A stretch of 37,479 nucleotides of DNA from assembly GCA_005882775.1 (NCBI GenBank), contig VBDY01000130.1:1-37479 (forward strand), in the 5' to 3' direction. The translations under genes were made by a program, and so were the position numbers. Under the pieces are notes generated by a model. The model did not search any database. It was not told the origin of the DNA and worked only from the letters and a program-made list of their open reading frames with translations. This DNA is from Chloroflexota bacterium. GTDB taxonomy: Bacteria > Chloroflexota > Dormibacteria > CF-121. Positions 10,045 to 16,357 of the stretch are shown in pieces. The stretch's first letter is position 1; every line of letters starts with the position of its first letter.

Positions 10045-11031
10045 CTGACCGCGGCGCCGATCACCGTCGAGACTGTGCGCGAAGCCGCCGAGCGTATCCG
10101 ACCACACATCTTCAGGACACCCATGGTCAGCGGTGAGGCCCTTGGTCTGGGGCCGCTGCTGCTCAAGGCCGAGAACCTCCAACGGACGGGATCGTTCAAG
10201 CCTCGCGGCGCCTTCAACGCGGTCCTGCAGCTGACCGCCGATGAGCGAGCGCGGGGGGTGATCACCCTATCCGCCGGCAACCATGGCCAGGCGCTGGCCC
10301 TGGCTGCTCGCAGCCTGGGCATCCAGTGCCTGGTGGTCGCCCCACAGACCGCGCCCCAGACCAAGCTGGCCGCCATGCGCAGGTTCGGCGCCGAGATCAT
10401 CCAGACCCCTTCCGTCCGGCTGCAGGAGGCCGTGGAGAGGGAGCAGCAAGCTCGGGGCATGCGGTTGGTCCATCCCTTTGCCGACGAGCGCGTGATCGCC
10501 GGCCAGGGTACGGTTGGCCTGGAAATCCTCGAGGCGGTTCCGGACCTCGCCCTGGTGGTGGTACCGGTCGGGGGCGCCGGATTGATCTCGGGGCTGGCCC
10601 TGGCGATCAAATCCGTGAAGCCGGAGGTCCGGGTCGTGGGCGTCGAACCGGTGGGGGCGGCGGTGGTCAGCGAAAGCCTGAGAGCCGGCCGGCCGGTGGT
10701 GCTGGAGCGGATCGAGACTGTCGCCGATGGCCTGGCGGCTCCCTACGCGACTGCCCTCAACCTGGCGATGGTCCGGCGGTTCGTCGACGAAGTGGTTTGC
10801 CTCGACGATGCGGACATCCTGGATGGGCTCCGACGCGTTGTGCTCGATGCCAGGCTGGTAGTCGAGCCGGCCGGCGCCGCCTCGGTGGCTGCGATCGCGT
10901 GCGGGCGAGTGAAAGTTGCGGGGAGCGGATCCACGGTCGCCGTCCTCACCGGCGGCAACCTGGACGCGAGCCGCCTGGCTGGTTGGCTGCAGACGAAAAA
11001 GTCCCCCGACCCGACGGGTCAGGGGACCTGA
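10045..11031 (+). CDS. Threonine/serine dehydratase (PLP fold type II); N-terminus may use CTG 10045 or GTG 10075
   Basis: GSFKPRGAFNAV (PLP Lys), SAGNHGQALALAA, PVGGAGLISGLA motifs; ITVETVREAAERIRPHIFRTP N-terminus extends upstream of GTG 10075. Confidence 0.9.
   Translation: MTAAPITVETVREAAERIRPHIFRTPMVSGEALGLGPLLLKAENLQRTGSFKPRGAFNAVLQLTADERARGVITLSAGNHGQALALAARSLGIQCLVVAPQTAPQTKLAAMRRFGAEIIQTPSVRLQEAVEREQQARGMRLVHPFADERVIAGQGTVGLEILEAVPDLALVVVPVGGAGLISGLALAIKSVKPEVRVVGVEPVGAAVVSESLRAGRPVVLERIETVADGLAAPYATALNLAMVRRFVDEVVCLDDADILDGLRRVVLDARLVVEPAGAASVAAIACGRVKVAGSGSTVAVLTGGNLDASRLAGWLQTKKSPDPTGQGT
11001..11027 (-). terminator. Terminator-like hairpin oriented for minus-strand transcription
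   Basis: GTCCCC-C-GACCC-GAC-GGGTC-A-GGGGAC, preceded by AAAAA (U-tract on the - strand); lies within the 3' end of the dehydratase gene. Confidence 0.4.
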
Positions 11032-11115
11032 GCGATGAAATAGTCCTTAGATTTCTAACGCGGCGCGGCCTCCTCGCTTACGGCGGCCGGCAAATGCAAT
11101 AATTTCGGTCGGTCC

Positions 11116-11547
11116 ATGGCCACTGATCCCGACAGCGCGGCGGACACCGTCATCATCTTCGAAAACGATCCCAAGCAGGCGGCTGCCTACCAGGAGCTCT
11201 TTGGCAGCCGCGGCTATCGTGCCGAGACGGCGCTCCCCACCGATGACGTGCAGGCGCTCTGTGAGCGGCTCAAACCGAGCCTGATCCTGTTCGACATGCA
11301 GATCTGGGAGGCGGATACCGCTTATGTATTCGGCGTGGTGCTGGCGGCGATCGGCTTCCCACGGCCGGTGATCATCGCCCTCTGCACCCTGCCCCACCAG
11401 GTGCGCCGCGCCAAGCGATTCGGGGCCGACGCCATCTGGATTCGCGGCGTGGACGATGCCACCGGGCTGCCTCAACTCGCATCAGACCTGCTCGAGCGGC
11501 GCCGCGCCGGAGAGTTGAAGCCGCGGATTCCCTCCACCCCGTTGTAG
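11116..11547 (+). CDS. Response-regulator receiver-like protein, probably degenerate
   Basis: VIIFENDPKQAAAYQELFGSRGY...PSLILFDMQIW (putative phospho-Asp)...RRAKRFGADAIWIRGV; the conserved Lys position appears replaced (WIRG). Confidence 0.65.
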   Translation: MATDPDSAADTVIIFENDPKQAAAYQELFGSRGYRAETALPTDDVQALCERLKPSLILFDMQIWEADTAYVFGVVLAAIGFPRPVIIALCTLPHQVRRAKRFGADAIWIRGVDDATGLPQLASDLLERRRAGELKPRIPSTPL

Positions 11548-11674
11548 AACGGTCCGCGCGCCGCGACAGCGCGCAAATTCTTTACACCGTTTGCGCAGAC
11601 CTTGATGAAGGCGTGTGCTTATCAACAGGTCTTCCTCTGGTCGCGGACGCGATGTGGAAAACGACGAACAATGC

Positions 11675-11702
11675 TTGACACCTTGAGCGTGCGGAGCATA
11701 AT
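11675..11702 (+). promoter_or_regulatory. Sigma70-type promoter (TTGACA - 16 bp - CATAAT)
   Basis: TTGACA at 11675-11680, CATAAT at 11697-11702, upstream of the small zinc-finger-like ORF. Confidence 0.7.
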
Positions 11703-11775
11703 CAGTAGCGCGCTTCTGGGGAATGGGTCTCGGCAGAGACATCGAGCAAGGGAGAAAGAGGAGGTCGCTCACGGT

Positions 11776-12051
11776 TTGAAGCAAACCGCTCCGAATAAGA
11801 CCTGTGCGCATCCGGGTTGCGATCGTCCTGTCAACAAGGCGACCGCCCGCTACTGCAGCATCCGGTGTTGCGCCCTCGACCCCGTTCGCCAGGAGCGCCT
11901 CCGAAATCAATCCCGACGCGGCCGGATCGTACCGCTGGCCCACCAGCTCTCCATCATCTTCCAGGTGCACCCGGACATGGAGGCGGCGCTGGACGGCAGC
12001 GTCACCCGCGAGGACATGCCGGCCGGACTGCAGCGCCTCCGCGCCGGATAG
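11776..12051 (+). CDS. Small (~91 aa) putative zinc-finger protein of unknown function
   Basis: CAHPGCDRPVNKATARYCSIRCC (CX4C-X11-CX3C) followed by a basic segment RQERLRNQSRRGR. TTG 11776 preceded by GAGGAGG. Upstream part of ORF 11602.. is not protein-like. Confidence 0.6.
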   Translation: MKQTAPNKTCAHPGCDRPVNKATARYCSIRCCALDPVRQERLRNQSRRGRIVPLAHQLSIIFQVHPDMEAALDGSVTREDMPAGLQRLRAG

Positions 12052-12070
12052 CACCCGCCCTCGCATACAG

Positions 12071-12110
12071 ACGCCTCTCTTGCGCGCGTTACGCCTCTAT
12101 TGCGCGCGTT
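12071..12110 (+). repeat. Two tandem 20-bp repeats (ACGCCTCTcTTGCGCGCGTT / ACGCCTCTaTTGCGCGCGTT)
   Basis: 19/20 identity, directly adjacent. Confidence 0.95.
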
Positions 12111-12115
12111 ACGAC

Positions 12116-12219
12116 GCGCGCTTTGGGCCGGCGGCCCGGCTCGGGCCTAATCGGCCCTCACCTCCGGCGCGCTTTGGGCCGGCGGGCACGGCTCGGGCCT
12201 GGATCGGCCCTCGCCTCCG
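12116..12219 (+). repeat. Two tandem ~51-53-bp repeats with internal hairpins, upstream of thrS
   Basis: GCGCGCTTTGGGCCGGCGGcCCGGCTCGGGCCTaATCGGCCCTCaCCTCCG then GCGCGCTTTGGGCCGGCGGGcaCGGCTCGGGCCTggATCGGCCCTCgCCTCCG. Confidence 0.93.
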
Positions 12220-12225
12220 TATACT
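12220..12225 (+). promoter_or_regulatory. Candidate thrS -10 box TATACT
   Basis: TATACT hexamer between the repeats and thrS; the same hexamer precedes secD, rimP and tyrS in this window. Confidence 0.5.
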
Positions 12226-12251
12226 TTCCTGACTTCTTAGAGGCAGGATTA

Positions 12252-13985
12252 ATGGACGACGATCTCGACACCCTTCGACACTCCACCGCCCACGTAATGG
12301 CGGCTGCCGTGCTGGACCTCTTTCCCGGCACCCTGGTCGGCATCGGCCCAGCCACCGATGAGGGCTTCTACTACGACTTTGCCTTCAAGGACCGGTTGCT
12401 GCCGGAACAGCTGCCGAAGATCGAGACCCGGATGCGAGAGATCGTCAAAGCGGCTCCTCCATTCATCAAGGAAGAGGTGGCTCGTGACGAGGCACTCGCG
12501 CTCTTCACCCGGCTTGGCCAGCCGCTCAAGCTGGAGCTAATCCGGGACAAGGTGACCGACTCGACGGCCCGGCTCTACCGGACGGGTGATTTCGTCGACC
12601 TCTGCCTGGGGCCCCACGTAAAGGACGCCGGGCAGCTGGGGGCATTTCGCCTGCTCTCGATCGCCGGCGCCTACTGGAAGGGCAGTGAGAAGAACCAGAT
12701 GCTGACCCGGATCTACGGCACCGCTTTCCCGACCGAGGCAGAGCTCGAGGAGCACCTGCGCCGGCTGGAGGAGGCGGCCAAGCGAGATCACCGAAAGCTG
12801 GGCAAGGACCTGGACCTGTTCCTGGTCGACGAGATGGTAGGGCGAGGCCTGCCGCTCTGGTTGCCCAAGGGAGCGACCGTCAGGCGACTGCTCGAGGAGT
12901 TCGTCCTGCGGCTCGAGCGTCGTGACGGATACCAGCACGTGCGGACATCGGACATTGCCCGGCTCGAGCTCTACAAGATGAGCGGACACTGGGAGAGATA
13001 TCGCGAGTCCATGTACGCGCCCTCCCGGATGGAGGACGAGGAGTGGCAGCTGCGCCCGATGAACTGTCCTCATCACATCCGGATCTATGCCCACAAGCCG
13101 CGGAGCTTCCGCGACCTGCCGGTCCGGCTGGCGGAGCTCGGCACCGTCTACCGCTACGAGAAATCCGGCGAGGTGTCCGGCCTGATCCGGGTGCGGGCGT
13201 TCACCATTAACGACGCCCACATCTTCTGCCGGCCCGACCAGCTGAGCGAGGAGTTTGAAAGGGTGGTTCAGCTGATCCTGCGCGTCTACCAGGCCCTGGG
13301 CGTCAAGGACTTCTGGTTCCGGCTGTCTCTGCGCGATGACGTGAGCAGTAAATGGATGGGCGACCCCGCCATCTGGGAAAGAGCCCAGGACGCCGCCAGG
13401 AACGCCTTGCGTGCCGCCGGCCATCGGTTTGTCGAGGCCCCGGGCGACGCCGCCTTTTACGGGCCCAAGCTCGACGTCCAGATCAAGGACGCCATCGGCC
13501 GCGAATTCAGCCTCTCGACCAACCAGATCGACTTCCTGATGCCCGAACGCTTTGGCCTCGAGTACGTGACGGCCGACCAGAAAATGGAACGGCCGGTGAT
13601 GATTCACCGTGCCCCCATCGGTTCCTTCGAGCGATTCATGGCCTACCTGATCGAGCTCTACGGGGGCGCCTTCCCGGTCTGGCTGGCGCCAGTGCAGGTG
13701 GTATTCATTCCGATCGCGGATCGCCACCTGGAGGCGGTGCAGAGGCTGGCGGATCGCTTCCGGGCTCGTGACCTTCGGGTCGAGGTCGATTCGCGCAGCG
13801 AGCGGATGCAGGCCAAGATCCGGGACGCACAGCTGCAGAAGGTTCCCTACATGGCGGTGCTGGGTGACCGCGAGATCGAAGCCGGGACGATCAACGTCCG
13901 GCTCCGAGAGGGCGGCGACCAGGTGGCTCTCAGCGTGGACGCGTTCGTCGAGCGGCTGCTCGGCGAGTCGCAGCCAGCCGTTTAG
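12252..13985 (+). CDS. thrS: Threonine--tRNA ligase, lacking the N-terminal TGS domain
   Basis: RHSTAHVMAAAVLDLFPG...IGPATDEGFYYDF; MNCPHH; FRLSLRD; VMIHRAPIGSFERFMAYLIE. ATG 12252 follows AGGCAGGATTA; the upstream part of ORF 11817 is the repeat region and is not coding. Confidence 0.95.
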   Translation: MDDDLDTLRHSTAHVMAAAVLDLFPGTLVGIGPATDEGFYYDFAFKDRLLPEQLPKIETRMREIVKAAPPFIKEEVARDEALALFTRLGQPLKLELIRDKVTDSTARLYRTGDFVDLCLGPHVKDAGQLGAFRLLSIAGAYWKGSEKNQMLTRIYGTAFPTEAELEEHLRRLEEAAKRDHRKLGKDLDLFLVDEMVGRGLPLWLPKGATVRRLLEEFVLRLERRDGYQHVRTSDIARLELYKMSGHWERYRESMYAPSRMEDEEWQLRPMNCPHHIRIYAHKPRSFRDLPVRLAELGTVYRYEKSGEVSGLIRVRAFTINDAHIFCRPDQLSEEFERVVQLILRVYQALGVKDFWFRLSLRDDVSSKWMGDPAIWERAQDAARNALRAAGHRFVEAPGDAAFYGPKLDVQIKDAIGREFSLSTNQIDFLMPERFGLEYVTADQKMERPVMIHRAPIGSFERFMAYLIELYGGAFPVWLAPVQVVFIPIADRHLEAVQRLADRFRARDLRVEVDSRSERMQAKIRDAQLQKVPYMAVLGDREIEAGTINVRLREGGDQVALSVDAFVERLLGESQPAV

Positions 13986-14074
13986 GTCATCCGTCCCCGT
14001 GGTACAATTCCCGGCGCCAAGAGAGGCTGTCCGGCTCTCACCTCCAGGCCGCGCCGAAGAGGTCCGAGGACGCG

Positions 14075-14099
14075 AGATAGCCCTGGGCTATCTTTTTTT
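14075..14099 (+). terminator. Attenuator-like intrinsic terminator in the infC leader
   Basis: AGATAGCC-CTG-GGCTATCT followed by a run of T (to 14099), located 8 nt upstream of the infC AGGAGG. Confidence 0.8.
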
Positions 14100-14121
14100 G
14101 TCAGTAGAGGAGGTTTGATCA

Positions 14122-14667
14122 ACGGCTTTTAGGGAACTCAGGATCAACGACCAGATTCGCGCCGCCGAAGTCCGTGTCATCGACGACCGTAACGAGCAAC
14201 TGGGTGTTCTCGCCATCGACCGCGCCAAGGCGCTCGCCGTCGAGCGCGAGATGGATCTGGTAGAAGTGGCCCCTCAGGCCCAGCCCCCGGTCTGCCGGAT
14301 CATGGACTACGGCAAATTCAAGTTCGAGAGTCTCAAGAAGGATAAGGATGGACGGCGCAAGCACAACGTCATCAAGGTCAAAGAGATGAAACTCCGCCCC
14401 AAGATCGGTGAGCACGACTTCCAGACGAAATTTCACGCGGTCAAGTCGTTCCTCGAGGAGGGCGATAAGGTCAAGCTCACCATCATGTTCCGCGGCCGGG
14501 AGATGGTCCACCAGGACATCGGCAAGAACCTGCTGGAGCGGATGGCGCGAGACCTCAAGGCCATCAGCACCGTGGAGCGCACCCCCCTGCTGGAAGGCCG
14601 GAACATGATCATGATTCTGGCGCCGGCAGGCACGGCCGCTGCCGCCGCGGCCGCCAAGGCGCCTTAA
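14122..14667 (+). CDS. infC: Translation initiation factor IF-3; start codon non-canonical (ACG 14122 proposed; ATC 14143 alternative)
   Basis: RINDQIRAAEVRVIDDRNEQLGVLAIDRAKALA...VCRIMDYGKFKFE; AGGAGG at 14108-14113. In-frame TGA at 14116-14118 and no ATG/GTG/TTG until 14251. Confidence 0.88.
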   Translation, partial: TAFRELRINDQIRAAEVRVIDDRNEQLGVLAIDRAKALAVEREMDLVEVAPQAQPPVCRIMDYGKFKFESLKKDKDGRRKHNVIKVKEMKLRPKIGEHDFQTKFHAVKSFLEEGDKVKLTIMFRGREMVHQDIGKNLLERMARDLKAISTVERTPLLEGRNMIMILAPAGTAAAAAAAKAP

Positions 14668-14677
14668 AGGAGAAGAA

Positions 14678-14875
14678 ATGCCCAAGATGCGTACCCATCG
14701 CGCCACGGCCAAGCGGTTCCGGTTGACCAAGACCGGCAAGGTGGTGCGGCCACACGCCCAGAAGAGCCACCTGCTCGGTCACAAGAGCCCGCGACGCAAG
14801 CGGCAATACAGCAAGCTGTTGAGTCTGACAACGGTCGACGCGCGCCGGATTCGCCGAGTTGCGCCCTACCTGTAG
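14678..14875 (+). CDS. rpmI: 50S ribosomal protein L35
   Basis: MPKMRTHRATAKRFRLTKTGKVVR...LGHKSPRRKRQ; AGGAG upstream. Confidence 0.97.
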   Translation: MPKMRTHRATAKRFRLTKTGKVVRPHAQKSHLLGHKSPRRKRQYSKLLSLTTVDARRIRRVAPYL

Positions 14876-14887
14876 AGGAGACCTGCC

Positions 14888-15253
14888 ATGCCACGGGTAA
14901 AACGCGGGGTCACCGCCCGCAATCGTCACAAGAAGATCCTCAAGCTCGCCAAGGGCTACCGGATGACACATCGGACCCTCTTCCGGCCGGCCAATGAGGC
15001 CGTCATGCATGCGCTGCAGTACGCGTTCCGCGACCGGCGCGCCCGCAAGCGGGACATGCGCAAGCTATGGATTGCCCGGATCAACGCGGCCTCCCGCACC
15101 CAGGGGATGCCCTACAGCCAGTTCATGCACGGGCTCAAGCTGGCCGGCGTAAACATCAACCGGAAGATGCTGGCGGACCTCGCCGTCCGCGACGCCCAGT
15201 CTTTCACCCAGCTGATCGAAATCGCCCGCGGCACGCCGGCGAAGGTGAGCTAA
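14888..15253 (+). CDS. rplT: 50S ribosomal protein L20
   Basis: [25 protein letters not shown]...[10 protein letters not shown]...[25 protein letters not shown]. Confidence 0.98.
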   Translation: MPRVKRGVTARNRHKKILKLAKGYRMTHRTLFRPANEAVMHALQYAFRDRRARKRDMRKLWIARINAASRTQGMPYSQFMHGLKLAGVNINRKMLADLAVRDAQSFTQLIEIARGTPAKVS

Positions 15254-15303
15254 GCCCCCGCAGCCGTGAACCCTTCGAGCGTTAGTCAGGCGCGCCTGGA
15301 GGG

Positions 15304-16347
15304 ATGATGCAGGGCGGTCAGGCGAGCGGAACAGCCGACCTGGACCAGCTGGTGAGGTCCGCCCGGGAACAGATCGCCGCGGCGCCCGACGAGGCAACTC
15401 TCGAACAGCTTCGGATCGACCTGCTCGGAAAGAAGGGTGTCATGACCGCCACCCTGCGCGGGCTTGGATCGCTGCCCGCGGATCAGCGGGCCGCCCGCGG
15501 AGCCAGGGCCAACGACGTGAAGAACGAGATCGAGTCGATGCTGACAGCCCGCACAGGCGCGCTCGCCGACGCCCGCCTCGAGACCATCGGCGAGCGGGAG
15601 TGGATGGACGTCACCTTCGTCCCCGCCCTGGCGCGGCGCGGCCACCTGCATCCTCTCAGCCTGATCCTGCGGGATGTCAAAGCGATCTTTTCTCGGATCG
15701 GCTATGAGGTCGCGCTGGGCCCGGAGGTGGAAGACGATTTCCATAACTTCGAAGCTCTCAATATCCCGGCGGAGCACCCGGCCCGGGATACCATGGACAG
15801 CTTCTACCTGGAGGGCAGCCCGCTGCTCCTGCGGACTCACACCTCGCCCGTGCAGATTCGCTACATGCAGGCCCACCAGCCGCCGATTCGGATCATCGCC
15901 CCGGGTGCGGTTTACCGCCGCGACGCCACCGACCCCTATCACGGATCCCAGTTCCATCAGGTCGAGGGCCTGTGCATCGACGAGGACATTCGCTTCTCGG
16001 ACCTGAAGGGGACCATCGAGTATTTCTGTCGCTCACTGTTCGGCGCCGACCGCCGGATCCGGATCACCGGCGACCACTTCCCCTTCACCGAGCCGAGCGC
16101 GGGGGCGGCCGTATCGTGTGGCATCTGTGGTGGAGCCGGCTGCCGCAGCTGCAAGGGCGGCTGGCTCGAGATCCTGGGCTCGGGGATGGTCCATCCGCAG
16201 GTGCTCCGCAACGGCGGCATCGATCCGGCGCGCTTTTCTGGCTTCGCCTTCGGGGCGGGGCTGGAGCGGCTCGCCATGCTCAAGTACAAAATCGCCGACC
16301 TCCGAGCGTTCCTCGACGACGACGTCCGTTTCCTGAGGCAGTTCTAG
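15304..16347 (+). CDS. pheS: Phenylalanine--tRNA ligase alpha subunit
   Basis: HPLSLILRDVKAIFSRIGYEVALGPEVEDDFHNFEALNIPAEHPARD; FRFPFTEPSA-like motif; GFAFGAGLERLAMLKY. Confidence 0.97.
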   Translation: MMQGGQASGTADLDQLVRSAREQIAAAPDEATLEQLRIDLLGKKGVMTATLRGLGSLPADQRAARGARANDVKNEIESMLTARTGALADARLETIGEREWMDVTFVPALARRGHLHPLSLILRDVKAIFSRIGYEVALGPEVEDDFHNFEALNIPAEHPARDTMDSFYLEGSPLLLRTHTSPVQIRYMQAHQPPIRIIAPGAVYRRDATDPYHGSQFHQVEGLCIDEDIRFSDLKGTIEYFCRSLFGADRRIRITGDHFPFTEPSAGAAVSCGICGGAGCRSCKGGWLEILGSGMVHPQVLRNGGIDPARFSGFAFGAGLERLAMLKYKIADLRAFLDDDVRFLRQF

Positions 16348-16357
16348 TGCCGGGTCG

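Noticed and set aside
11557-11580. Terminator after the receiver-like gene (GCGCGC-CGCGACA-GCGCGC-AAATTCTTT)
   Set aside because: Stem of only 6 bp with a weak, interrupted T-tract; not strong enough to list as a feature.
11619-11661. Chromosomal replication origin
   Set aside because: Only two imperfect DnaA-like nonamers, no AT-rich unwinding element, no dnaA/dnaN neighbours.
11602-11775. Upstream part of the 149-aa ORF 11602..12051 as coding
   Set aside because: Contains the promoter and DnaA-box-like sites and is not protein-like; coding probably begins at TTG 11776.
12071-12219. CRISPR array
   Set aside because: Only two copies of each unit, directly adjacent without spacers; no cas genes.
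11817-12251. N-terminal 145-residue extension of thrS in ORF 11817..13985
   Set aside because: Overlaps the zinc-finger gene and tandem repeats in another frame; ThrRS homology starts right at ATG 12252.
12061-12251. T-box riboswitch upstream of thrS
   Set aside because: No recognisable T-box sequence (TGGNACCGCG-like), specifier loop or terminator/antiterminator pair.
12537-13727. 396-aa antisense ORF opposite thrS
   Set aside because: Mirror-frame artefact of GC-rich codon usage; no recognisable domain or start signal.
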